From assembly GCA_946811695.1 (NCBI GenBank), contig OX328125.1, forward strand, positions 104,337,376 through 104,401,375: a stretch of DNA of 64,000 nucleotides. Reading direction: 5' to 3'. The notes beneath the pieces are model-generated. The model saw nothing but the letters and a program-made list of their open reading frames with translations, did not search any database and was not told where the DNA came from. Position numbers and translations under genes: made by a program. Positions 31,170 through 40,899 of this stretch are shown piece after piece; the first letter of the stretch is position 1; each line of letters starts with the position of its first letter. Source of the stretch: Gonocerus acuteangulatus (taxonomy: Eukaryota; Arthropoda; Insecta; Hemiptera; Coreidae).

Positions 31170-32100
31170 AATTGTTTTTATTCTAATATTAAATGAGAGT
31201 TTTATTCACGCTGCCATTTAAACCGGAACAGCTGTACAAGATCATGTGAGCAAGAACCAATGAGGGCGCAGGGAACAACCACAACTGCGCGGTGCTTTGA
31301 ATCACTTTGGTTACACGCAGTGTATTACAGTCTTTCATAGGCAACATTTATTTTATTTTCCTGGTAATTAAACTCCACAAAAGTATCTGCCCTTTTGTAA
31401 TTATTTTCTAATATGTTTATAGAAGACGCTGTTTAAATCGCAGCGTGAATAAAGCACGTCATTTAATATTAAAAATAAAAACTAGGTAGGTACTTTTTTT
31501 TTTTTTAATTTACATTTTAACTCACTTAAAAGTGTCTGCCTTATTTATTATTCATTGTAAAATTGCCTTTATTTAAAAATTGTTTGCATAAATGATAGTT
31601 GGCTTCTGAATAAAACAATAAGTTTGGGAAATATTGTTTTGCATCTTTCCCCTATGCGCAGTACCTGGTGTATCAAGGTATGTCCAGGAAACACATATAT
31701 ACCTTCTTATCTACCTAAAAGGTAAATTATAGCAAAATTTCAGGGTGCGTAAAACACTTCATAAAAAGTGCGTTACCAGCTCTCCGACAAGTCTTTGATA
31801 GATCAGATGTCAACTGCCTTTTCCCAACCTTGCTGAAAGTTTTGTTTGAGTGCCTCTGCATCGAAAGTTGGACCACTAAGCTGGGCTTTGTCTACTTCAT
31901 GTTCCCTATCTACATTCCAGGGTTATTGCACAAGTTCCAGCTCCAATCTGCTACTAGCTCCAGTGGTCTGCCAATATCTATGAAGTATTTCAGTTCAGTT
32001 TTAGGATTTCGCTCAATTAACTCATTGGCTGTAGTCATTAGTTTCAATATTCTACTTGAATGACATTATTTTTAGTAGTTTTACTACATACTGAATTTAC
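30550..32100 (+). repeat. Third copy of the palindrome-arm sequence, split by a foldback element
   Basis: Segments 30690-30896 and 31783-32060 match 20480-20950 of the right arm in order (GTGTTCAATAG, CCCTAAGTT, TTGCTGAAAGTTTTGTTTGA, ACCACTAAGCTGGG, CATTCCAGGGTTATTGCAC, AGCTCCAG.GGTCTGCCAAT). This shows that the arms belong to a dispersed repeat. A 77-codon ORF at 31830-32063 has no recognised domain. Confidence 0.8.
30897..31782. mobile_element. Long-TIR foldback element with 5-bp TSD
   Basis: An 886-bp insert flanked by TCCGA at 30892-30896 and 31783-31787. Its ends are GAGCCAGTAAC and GTTACCAGCTC. The terminal repeats run inward for more than 300 bp (GCACC.TGAAATTTTGCT, GTAGATAAGAAGGTA.ATATG, CACCAGGTACTGC, TTTATTCACGCTGC). 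An A run lies at 31135-31167. No ORF. The host repeat is restored when it is removed. Confidence 0.8.
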
Positions 32101-33011
32101 TCTTTAATGAACGCTTGAAAAAGTCTTTGACGTGAATATGTGCGTGCGAGTGTGTGTATATACAGGGTTTCCTGTAAATTTCTGGTCTTTTTGTGGGAAC
32201 TGATAGAGGACCCTTAGGGGAACAAAAAATGTGACGATTTTCCTAATTCTCCTAGGTGAGAGAGAAAACGTCGTTTTATTGTTTTATCGAGACAAACGTG
32301 GTTTTTAGAAGAATAATCGTTGTAGCTCCGTCCCAGGTGGTTCTACTAGAAAGGAAGTGAAACCAATCGAAAGCTGAGTAAATTTACTATAAGACTAGTT
32401 GAGAGCGAAAGTAAAAATGAATGAATGTAAGTATGTCTATCTTGCCAAAAGAAAGCTATTCTAAATTTCCTGACATTTTCTTGATATTTCTTACCAGCGT
32501 TACTCTTCAATGGGCAGGATCTGAGATTTCCGGGTTTTAGAAAAACTTCTTCATTTAACCAGCTTTCCATTCATGTATCTCAACCCTGTGTTGTTGAAGT
32601 ATGTGAACGGTTTAGTAACAATTTTTTAATTCTTCATTTTATTCAGAAAGCTTGAAAGAAATATTTATTTTTATAAACATTCACTTACATATTAAGTAAA
32701 TATTTATTTAAAACAATAAAAAAAAAAATTACATCCACTAAAATAAAAAACAAATTCCGAAAATAGTAAATAAATAAAATACACATATATATTAAATTTA
32801 TCAATTTCAGCAACTAGTACTGGGTCCAGGAGGCGGCCATTAATGAACCCCAACATCAAATTAACCTCAAAAATTAGTATTTTTACCGAGATAACGCATT
32901 TGAACACATTTTTATTTTATTTGGTGTTAAAAAAGAAAATATATTTTTTTTAAAGACAATTTCAGATGCCTAGAAACGAGGGCTTGCAGACATTTTTGGA
33001 AAATCATTTCA
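32101..33011. other. Unassigned stretch
   Basis: No gene recognised. TACAGGGTTTCCTGTAAATT at 32161 resembles a transposon terminus, but no matching right end was found. Confidence 0.4.
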
Positions 33012-33015
33012 TTAA

Positions 33016-33922
33016 CCCTGGAACACTAACCTGCGTCATATTGACGCATATGACTGTAAACAATTGTCATTTTCTTCCGTTAAATTGGGGTAGAGACGAC
33101 CTCCCCCCCCCCTATTCCTGGAGCATTTCGTCCTGCCCCCATCCAGCATGATTTCACCTATCAGCGAGTGATTGGATAGGTGTGACCTTGATTTTCCCAG
33201 AAGACAGTGCATCAAATTGACCTAGAGGTTAGTAATACACGTAAATTTTTCTACGTCATTTTGACTGTTAGTAATATGAGCATTAAGTCTTCGTCACTCT
33301 GACGTATAGTTAGTAATAAAGACTCATAAATTGCACCAATTTGACACAGAGTTAGTAACGAGCACCTAAAATATAATTACACCATTAATTACTAATTAAT
33401 TAATTATGTAAATAATTGCAAAATACACATAGCTAACGCAGTAATTATTTTAAAAGTCGAGAAGGCATTGGGATATTATATGATGTATTATTATTCCAGT
33501 TATTATCTCTTGTGAAAAACCATGGGCGTATATAAGGGGGGGGCTGAGAGGGCTTCAGCCCCCCCCCCGTAATTTTTTTATTGGTAAAAATGTGTTATAA
33601 AACCTTTAAAAATAAATAAAATAAGATTACATAGTTCGTAAAACTATTTTATTTTAGGTGTAAGCGTTTTAGTTGGTTAAAACTACTCCAAGTTCTAAAA
33701 TAGTATTCCACACCCCGGAAATGGTCTATATTTTTGTTGCTCTATGTTTTATGTTTGTAATTTGTATTTTGATGTATTAAATATTGACAAATGTTCATTT
33801 TTTAACAACAGATTTCTCCATTATCCCTGATAATCAAGTTCTGAGTCATTTTCCTGTGTATACGTCAAATTGATACGCAGGTTAGTAATAGTGTAGGATG
33901 AATTAGGGTTAGTGTTCCAGGG
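33016..33922. mobile_element. piggyBac-type MITE
   Basis: The ends are CCCTGGAACACTAACC (33016) and GGTTAGTGTTCCAGGG (33922), a 16-bp perfect terminal inverted repeat. Both flanks are TTAA (33012-33015 and 33923-33926), the piggyBac target. The interior is non-coding and carries a series of motifs around TTAGTAATA, and a short G-run/C-run hairpin at 33536-33570 that may be a second small insertion. Confidence 0.88.
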
Positions 33923-34253
33923 TTAATACATGATCAATAAGAGCTTGTGCATTCCTTCAATTTCTGCTGAACATTTATTGACTAGGTATTCCACGATATT
34001 GAAGCTTCTCCCTAAAGCCCTGATCCTCTAAAAATACTTGCTCGTGGAGTAGAATGCTAGGCATCCTGGATATTGCCCAGCTCAGCACCAGAACTTGGCT
34101 GCCCACTACCATACTCCCCACAGCTCTTTCTAGGCCAATCAATTCACATAGTCCTCTTTTCTATATCAGCACTATAGGCAGAATTTGTATAGTATATGTC
34201 TTTACCCAGGAGGTAAACACCATGTCCATTTTTTGTGAAATTGACCTTCTGGC

Positions 34254-34430
34254 GCCAACGGCCATAGCCACGTTGAATGCACCGGTTCCCGTAGACCACC
34301 GAAGTTAAGCAACGTCGGGCGTGGTACTACCTGAATGGGTGACCGACCAAGTGCTGTCGGCATTATAAAAGGGTGGCAACCTATAGGTATTAATGGCTAA
34401 TAGCCAAATAGTTGATGCGCCGTTAAAAAA
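34254..34430 (+). mobile_element. 5S-rRNA-derived SINE
   Basis: Positions 34254-34361 are a 5S rRNA-like head: GCCAACGGCCATAGCCACG, GTTAAGCAACGTCGGGCGTG, GAATGGGTGACCG and TGCTGTCGGC. About 10-12 bases (the TGGGAACA segment) are missing compared with a normal 5S gene. The tail is GGTGGCAACCTATAGGTATT, AATGGCTAATAGCC and TTGATGCGCCGTTAAAAAA. The internal promoter region (GTTAAGCA and GGTGACCG) looks intact, so this is a SINE of the 5S-headed class rather than a functional rRNA gene. Confidence 0.85.
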
Positions 34431-35393
34431 CTGTTCTTAATGTGGATTTTTCGATCCATATAATGGTATAGGGCACTATGACCTGTTCCTATAAAAAACG
34501 GACATAAGGCAGTGGAAAATAAAATCATGTCCGTTTTCATTAGAGGTAAAAGACAGCATGTGGAGGACTTGGTTTTGTTTGACAATGATCAATACTTCGA
34601 ATTACCTATTAATCCCAATAAAATGTGAAAAACATTCTTTAAACTTAGGTTTAGATACCTAAGTTTAAAGAAGAAAAAAAATTGTATAGTCCAAAGTTAT
34701 GGAAAATTAGCGCTCCTGGGCAATTTCAAATATGTGACATGGTGTCCTTTACCTCCGGGGTACAGACATATACGTATATGTTTGATGTTATTTTTCGTCG
34801 CTGGGATAGTATTTTTAGATGGAACGGCATTTTTCTTCAGCGGTGGTACTCCTCCTCACTTCTTCCCGGTCCGATGGATTCATCATCTTCTTCAGCCAGG
34901 TACTTGTTTCTTCCTCGGTGGTAGCCAAGGGAATGACATTTTTCTCGATCTGGGCTCCTTTTCACCCCTCTAGCCACAGTATCGGCGGACGAATGGTGTT
35001 GAAGCTCCCTGGTGTAGTTGGGATTCTGTCCGTTGGCAGCGCTGATGGTATTGCGTCTTTCCCCCCCCCCTCCTGCTTCTATTTTCCTCGCCGTAAGGTT
35101 TTATATGTTTGATGTTAATTCGATGGATTCATCATCTTCTTCAGCCAGGTACTTGTTTCTTCCTCGGTAAAACGGATTTTAACCGCTTTGAAAGATAGTT
35201 AGCAGCTTCTTTCAGAATTCTTCATTCTCTTTTAATTGGATTTATAAAATCATTGATTTCATTAACAATGAAAAGCCTCAACTTTGGCTTCAATTAATAA
35301 GTAAGGGGAAACCGGGAAGAAGTGAGGAGGAGTACCACCGCTGGAGAAAAATGCCGTTCCATCTAAAAATATACGTATATATATAAATATGAG
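34431..35393. other. Rearranged, partly inverted stretch
   Basis: The segment 34770-34866 recurs inverted at 35310-35385 (GGAACGGCATTTTTC, GTGGTACTCCTCCTCAC). GATTCATCATCTTCTTCAGC and CTTGTTTCTTCCTCGGT occur directly at about 34880 and 35130. The layout resembles the other inverted transposon ends here, but no family was recognised. Confidence 0.5.
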
Positions 35394-35714
35394 GGCGAGG
35401 TTAGCTCAGTGGTAGAGCACTGGATTAATAAGCTGGAGGACTTGAGTTCAAATCCCGAGCTTAGTACTAAAGATTTTTATCTTCGTTCATGGGTTGGATT
35501 CGGCCTCCCTGACAGTCCCTAGGCCAACACAGCCTTTAATTAATTTAATAATGGGTATCTTTTGCTAATGGCCCGAGAAGTCGAAGCACCTAGGGAAAAA
35601 TCAGGCGGTCGGAGCATAGTACTGACCATACTAACTTCCTAGTGTGCCGTATGGTTATGAATCAGATACCTCTATAGTATCTGCCCTTCAGGGCCCTCGT
35701 GGCCTGTTACGGGA
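35394..35714 (+). mobile_element. tRNA-derived SINE, type T (best copy)
   Basis: The head is GAGGTTAGCTCAGTGGTAGA, with a perfect A box TAGCTCAGTGG and a B box GAGTTCAAATCCC, as in a tRNA gene. The anticodon stem cannot form properly, so it is not a tRNA gene. The body has TTTGCTAATGGC, AGTCGAAGCACC, GGAGCATAGTACTGACCA and ends GGCCTGTTACGGGAATGA. Confidence 0.85.
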
Positions 35715-35731
35715 ATGATTTGCACACACAC

Positions 35732-35732
<1 letters not shown>

Positions 35733-35772
<40 letters not shown>
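35733..35772. repeat. (TA)n microsatellite left of Penelope-like ends
   Basis: A TA tract of about 38 bp that abuts the Penelope-like inverted structure at 35773. A second TA tract follows the structure at 36163-36190. Confidence 0.95.
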
Positions 35773-35773
<1 letters not shown>

Positions 35774-35849
35774 CACTTTTTCTTGTTTGTTTTTCTGGCA
35801 GGGGGTTGATAAAGGAGTACACTCTTTGTTCACATTAACTGCTTTATTT

Positions 35850-35881
35850 GATATGTTTCGTGCCTTTTCGCACCTCTTCAG
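35850..35881 (-). ncRNA. Hammerhead-like motif, left arm
   Basis: On the minus strand CTGAAGA, stem GGTGC/GCAC(C), then GAAACATATC. The short palindrome after GAA is ATAT-like here rather than ACATGT, so it differs from the right arm by one base. Confidence 0.5.
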
Positions 35882-36007
35882 GGGCTTTCCTTATCAAGAA
35901 GTCCTCTCGTCATGTTGTCTAGCTTGAGTCAGGCGTAGTACTGTCCAGTACTACGCCTGACTCAAGCTAGACAACATGACGAGAGGACTTCTTGATAAGG
36001 AAAGCCC

Positions 36008-36039
36008 CTGAAGAGGTGCGAAAAGGCACGAAACATGTC
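36008..36039 (+). ncRNA. Hammerhead-like motif, right arm
   Basis: CTGAAGA, then GGTGCGAAAAGGCAC (stem GTGC/GCAC with a seven-base loop), then GAAACATGTC. The core boxes are intact. The palindrome ACATGT followed by C gives a potential two- to three-pair stem III with GTC as cleavage site. Confidence 0.6.
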
Positions 36040-36190
36040 GGGCGAAACATAACAAATAAAGCAGTTAATGTGAACAAAGAGTGTACTGCTTTATCGACCC
36101 CCTGCCAGAAAAACAAACAAGAAAATGTGGAAAATATATATCGGGTCATCTTTCACAAGAATTAATATATATATATATATATATATATAC

Positions 36191-36763
36191 ACAGTCATAT
36201 TTGGTCTGTATCATATTTAATGACAAATCAGAAATTAGTAGTGTTAATCTGAGACAATATGCAGTCTACCAACTCAACTTCTACGAAGGAAAAATGTTTT
36301 CATTGGGCACGTTTTTAAAATAAAATTCAATCCTCCATTAGCGGCATCATCTCTTTAGAACCCAAATCTCAAAATTATCGAGTTTCCTTCGGTCCTAATA
36401 CTCCCTGCCGATCCGCAAGGGCGTATTATTATTTGCATTCCATTCAGTTCCCAGCAAGGAGAATTTCATCGATGTAATGCGTATATTGAATAGAATCACG
36501 AGAGCTCACCACATACAGGCATAGATTACTGCTGATTGGACTACAAGTAGCACCTGTTGTACTAGAATAACAGGCCCAAGCTTCCAGCTGTAGCTATCCC
36601 CGCCCATCACTTAGGCATGGCTATTTCGATACTGGCGGCTCTGTTCTCTCCTGAAATGTGCGAATTCCTACTACGTCGGGTGTAAAACTATGTCTTCCAT
36701 CTCTAGTGATAATCCTGATAGTCTAACTACAGTTCGAAGATTGAAACTTTTGTTTTTCGACAT
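36191..36763. other. Unassigned stretch
   Basis: No gene or multi-copy element recognised. Confidence 0.4.
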
Positions 36764-36771
36764 AAAAATGT

Positions 36772-36999
36772 GGTAAAAATGAAGTTTCACGCCCTCAAAA
36801 CCGATTTCTTTCAAATTTTGTACAATAACGTATTTTGGGGTCTCCCGTGGTCTAATGGCTAGCGCCTTGGATTCATAAGCGGGAGATGGTGGGTTCGATT
36901 CCCAACCTCCGGCAGGAATTTTATCATCCCACGGCTCGCTGGTAAAATTCCTCGCTGTACCCTGGATGTCGGCGCTAATGACCTAGATGTAAATGCGCC

Positions 37000-37050
<51 letters not shown>

Positions 37051-37746
37051 ATATTTTGATGCACTTAATACGAATACGTTAAAAAAAAAAAAATCTTCGA
37101 ATTTAACTAGGAAAGAAGTTATTAAGCAGTAAAGTTAATAGAATAATTAATAGAATTCTATTAATTTTAGCGAGTTGGATTGACTGGGGTTTTGTTATCT
37201 TCTTGAGCGAGCGTAGCGAGCGGAAACGCATTGCACGTATGCCCTTAAGCGACAGGTGACGACGGGTGAGGATGCCCTTAAAATTAACAATATTTTTGAA
37301 TAAATGGTTTCTGAACATTTCAAATGAGAGTTCTCTGTTTCCCAATGTTACATATCTGCGCAAGCGCGTGTTTACAAATAAGCTGTTGACGCCTAGTTTT
37401 ATAACCTTCCTAACAGTGAACTTTTGTGCTTAATATTATATTCTATTAATTTTAGCGAGTTGGATTGACTGGGGTTTTGTTATCTTCTTGAGCGAGCGTA
37501 GCGAACGGAAACGCAAAGCATGTATGCCTTAAAGTCGTCATTTATGCCTTAAAGTTGTCACAAACTTAGTTGTTTACATTAGCTCTCATAACCCGCATAA
37601 CAGTGAACTTTAGTGCTTAATAACTTCTTTCCTAGTTAAATGCGAAGGGTTTTTTTTTAACGTATTCGTGTTTAGTGCATCAAAATACGTTATTGTACAA
37701 AATTTGAAAGAAATCGGTTTTGAGGGCGTGAAACTTCATTTTTACC
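36772..37746. mobile_element. Element E: TIR transposon with 8-bp TSD
   Basis: The ends are GGTAAAAATGAAGTTTC and its reverse complement. The flanks are AAAAATGT at 36764-36771 and 37747-37754. The terminal repeats extend about 150 bp through CCGATTTCTTTCAAA, CAATAACGTATTTTG and AACTAGGAAAGAAGTTATTA. The interior holds duplicated GCGAGTTGGATTGACTGGGG and GAGCGAGCGTAGCGAGCGG blocks. A SINE (36838-37049) is inserted in the left repeat. An 86-codon minus-strand ORF (37103-37363) recurs in the copy at 48993 but has no recognised domain. An 8-bp duplication suggests hAT or P-type transposition. Confidence 0.82.
36838..37049 (+). mobile_element. tRNA-derived SINE, type M, with 48-bp poly(A)
   Basis: The head GGGTCTCCCGTGGTCTAATG holds an A box (TGGTCTAATGG) and a B box (GGTTCGATTCC). 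The body has GGCAGGAATTTTATCATCCC, GGCTCGCTGGTAAAATTCC, CCTGGATGTCGGCGCTAATG and ATGCGCCGT, then A48. The TSD is about ACGTATTTTG (36828-36837) and ACATATTTTG (37049-37058). The long pure tail and near identity with 40290-40500 imply a recent insertion. Confidence 0.9.
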
Positions 37747-37754
37747 AAAAATGT

Positions 37755-38280
37755 CATATGGCTGTGGTCTCAAAATTTTGCGTCTCAACTGAGGCATAAG
37801 CATACCGAAAATTGATTTCAGCTGGAAATCAAATTCCTTATCTAACGGGAACTGAGTTTTCAAACATTTGGTGTTTTACAGATGGGTAGCAACGGTTATT
37901 GTTGACGATACACGACGAATTTCAGTTAAGCGTGCGAAAATCTCTGTTGAACATTTCTCTTTCACAATCTTCCGTCTGTTCGGCCATTTGCAAAACTAAA
38001 TAAATGCAAAAAATAACCTAACCTAACTCATTAAAAACTGAAATATTAACATATTCTGACGAATTTAAAAATCTTTTGCTCAGATATTAAAATATAAATT
38101 AAACCTCATGTAAAAACATAATGAAAATTAGTTTATTTGTTTTTCGTTTATTTTTTAGAATCCCGCAACTTAGGCGATGGTCCCCTTACAGTTTTTATGG
38201 CTTTAAAGTCAGTCTCAGTCCGAAAAAAAGAAAAAGAAAATATATAAAATTAATTATATAATTTTTTTTTTTTTTTTTTT
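37755..38280. other. Unassigned stretch with a repeated tail
   Basis: At 38155-38235 the blocks CCGCAACTTAGGCGATGG, CCCTTACAGT and GTCAGTCTCAGTCCGAAAAA match, reversed, the sequence left of element E at 48896-48980. It may be the 3' tail of a second SINE type. Confidence 0.45.
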
Positions 38281-38656
38281 TATATATTTATTTTATGAGC
38301 TTTTCGCAACTATAGCGACTTGCTCAGAACAAACATTACACATACGTACATACATACACATCTACATGCATATATACTTAGATACAATTTGGTTATTACA
38401 TATGTGCATACAAACACATTATTATATATATTAATCAAATTATACAAATATACATTACACTATGTTTATATAGTTTATTCTGCTTCTAGACATAGGATAA
38501 TACTATTCAGATTAAGATATAATAGAATAAATACCTTAATAAAGATATACTATCATAGAACCTTAATAAATATATAATAGAGAAAGATAAATAAAGATAT
38601 AATATAATAGAGCGTTAATAAAGATATAATAGAATAAATACATTAAAAAAAAAAAT
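38281..38656 (+). repeat. Interspersed repeat F
   Basis: The sequence TATTTATTTTATGAGCTTTT, GCGACTTGCTCAGAACAAAC, CATACGTACATACATACACA through to an A-rich end matches 61424-61838 almost exactly, apart from a short duplication in the latter. Class unknown. Confidence 0.8.
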
Positions 38657-38795
38657 GCACACATGTACACACCTGCATACACACACACATATAACATATA
38701 AATTAACAATGGTATATTTTTTATATAAATAATAATGGTATATATAAACAAATCTCTATGGGTTGTTTTCACTCTTCTTCCTTTCTAAATGTATG

Positions 38796-38912
38796 CTATA
38801 ATATGGTTGGTAAGTTTTTCTTGTTTAGGTAGTTCAATATCTCATCGATATATTTGCTTCCATCGCCGATTAATTCAGTCATATTGTAAGGTAAGTCATA
38901 GTTTTGTCGCTG
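38796..38912 (-). pseudogene. Jockey/I-type LINE ORF2 C-terminal tail
   Basis: Thirty-eight codons and a stop on the minus strand: QRQNYDLPYNMTELIGDG, then SKYIDEILNYLNKKNLPTIL. It aligns with the tail at 4066-4311 (LRHNLDIPHDLTDILSEG, SHYINKILTYLKNTN). The zinc knuckle and everything upstream are lost. Confidence 0.75.
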
Positions 38913-39047
38913 TAATAATAAATATTATCGTCGTAATAAAAAATAAATATACATAACAAATAAAAAATGAGCGCTTAAAAATTAAAATGCGATTTTTAAT
39001 ATTCATGATGAAGAATGTCAATTTAATGTTTCATTCTATGTATTTGG

Positions 39048-39180
39048 GGCGAGGTTAGCTCAGCGGTAGAGCACTGGAGTTATAAGTTGGAGGACCTGAG
39101 TTCAAATCCCGAGCATAGTAATATTTAGTTAAAATTAGTAAGCACACACCCGTTTGTGTAGGTCAATGCCCTGACTACAA
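39048..39180 (+). mobile_element. tRNA-derived SINE, type T, short variant
   Basis: The head GGGCGAGGTTAGCTCAGCGG with A box, and B box GAGTTCAAATCCC, are close to the 35.4-kb copy. The body after GAGCATAGTA is different (ACACACCCGTTTGTGTAGG), so it is a different subfamily or a chimera. Confidence 0.75.
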
Positions 39181-40276
39181 AGTATGGAAATAAATATTAA
39201 AATAAACTTAGCATAACTCTTTTACATCTTCAATTCTTAGAGTCGATTACAAATCATTTCCAGTCAAATTTTCTATCAAAATCAATTTTCTGTCACTTCG
39301 CCCTTGTGTCACTTCGGTAAACGGAAAATGAATTTCATTTCCGCCACCTGTGACGCAAAATTTGATGACCCCAACCATTTTTGTGTCAAAAATATTTTAT
39401 ATACAATGGAAGTAGTAAATTTTTAATATTTATTTTAGTGATTGCCTTAGTTGGTTACTTGGTTTATGCAATTTCTAGAGCAGAAACGTGTTATTACAAT
39501 TCAAATAAATCACAAGAAAATGAATAATGAAGTATAAATCCTAGCTTATAAGTGGAAGAAACATGAAGCTCCGGTGATATATTGTACTGGGAAGTATAAA
39601 AGATGGCCACCGCATTCTGATCGATTCAACCACAAGAAGGGTACTTACTCCTTGCATAAACCAAATCCAACATAAAAAAAAAAAAAATGCTGATATTGTT
39701 CTATCCATAATTCATAAGGGATTAAATATCAGCATATTATAATGGATCTTCGAATAAATTTACTTTTATTACAGTTCTTTATTCTTTAAACTATTTATTA
39801 TTTTAAAAATGTCCTATTGTTATTAATAATTATTTAGTTGTCTATATGAGTAATATGTTTTGATGACATTTTATGTAACATTTTTTAATATTGCATTTCT
39901 TATGAGCCACTTCTGTTATAATATTGAAATTAAAGGGCCAAAAATTAACATTAAAAGAATAATTTGATGATTCATTGTTAATATCAAATGATAATTATGT
40001 TTTTAGCATATTACAATATGAGTAATAGGAATGTAAAGCCTAAAATGAAAATTTTTTTAAAAAAAAGGATTCAAGAAAAAAAATAATTGAATTCTATTTG
40101 TAATAATTTTTTATATCAACTCAGGCTAGAATATATATAACTTATATATGTATGGACTATTGTAGAGGAAACATTGATTAATTCCTCTTTTTAATTCCGT
40201 AAATACTTTATTGATTTTTGATAAATAAAGAATTTATAGTGTAGATGGAGATAGTTTATAGTGTAGATATATATAT
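39181..40276. other. AT-rich unique stretch
   Basis: About 1.1 kb of very AT-rich sequence with no ORF, repeat or RNA gene that I recognise. Confidence 0.5.
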
Positions 40277-40289
40277 ACTAACTGAATGC

Positions 40290-40453
40290 GGGGGTCTCCC
40301 GTGGTCTAATGGCTAGCGCCTTGGATTCATAAGCGGGAGATGGTGGGTTCGATTCCCAACCTCCGGCAGGAATTTTATCATCCCACGGCTCGCTGGTAAA
40401 ATTCCTCGCTGCACCCTGGATGTCGGCGCTAATGACCTAGATGTAGATGCGCC

Positions 40454-40500
<47 letters not shown>
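40290..40500 (+). mobile_element. tRNA-derived SINE, type M, with TSD
   Basis: Nearly identical to 36838-37049, with a 45-bp poly(A) tail. It is flanked by ACTAACTGAATGC at 40277-40289 and 40501-40513, a perfect 13-bp target-site duplication. The target is the start of an ACTAGCTGAATGCC-type repeat. Confidence 0.93.
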
Positions 40501-40503
<3 letters not shown>

Positions 40504-40779
40504 AACTGAATGCCTTGCTTCGTGACGGCAGATAAGTAGTTTTTTTTATTGTGTTAAATAATGTATCATAAAAAACCGCTACTATAAAATTTTTTGCAGT
40601 TTATTAAAGCATGGTTCCCGTCATATTATGTCTTATACGTAAACTAGCTGAATACCCGTGCTTCACCACGGCCGATAAGTATTTTTTATATTGAGTTAAA
40701 TCAGATATAATCAAAATTAACGCTACTACATAATTTTGTACAGCTTATTATTGCACGGACTTTAATGTTACCGTTGGAT

Positions 40780-40853
<74 letters not shown>

Positions 40854-40860
40854 CACAACT
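40501..40860 (+). repeat. Repeat B 5' fragments and poly(A) tract
   Basis: Two successive starts of repeat B-like sequence (40501 and 40643, each with TGCTTC...ACGGC.GATAAGTA) are followed by a pure A run of about 67 bp at 40783-40849. The A run may be the tail of a lost SINE. Confidence 0.6.
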
Positions 40861-40899
40861 ACAAAATGTTAGGTAAACAGAGACAAATACACATGCTGA

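Larger units (their letters stand above)
35773..36162. mobile_element. Head-to-head Penelope-like ends in (TA)n
   Basis: A near-perfect inverted repeat with centre near 35947. The left arm runs from CCACTTTTTCTTGTTTG and the right arm reads CAAACAAGAAAATGTGG. Each arm contains TGGCAGGGGGT, a GTTAATGTGAACAAAGAG-type block, and the hammerhead-like motif GAAGAGGTGCGAAAAGGCAC plus GAAACAT. On the right a tail GGGTCATCTTTCACAAGAAT leads into the next (TA)n. The same unit recurs at 57484-57734. Confidence 0.75.

Noticed and set aside
32161..32190. Left end of a Tc1/mariner-like element (TACAGGG start)
   Set aside because: No matching right end or transposase piece was found within the next 2 kb.
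34254..34361. Functional 5S rRNA gene
   Set aside because: It lacks about 10-12 bases of the 3' half and continues into a SINE tail.
35394..35470. Functional tRNA gene
   Set aside because: A and B boxes are good, but the anticodon and acceptor stems do not pair, and the head is followed by a SINE body found in other copies. The same holds for the heads at 36838, 39048, 40290 and 45492.
38290..38330. Hammerhead motif in repeat F
   Set aside because: On the minus strand the first box is CTGAGCA rather than CTGANGA, stem II has only about three pairs and there is an extra A before the palindrome, so the core is not met.
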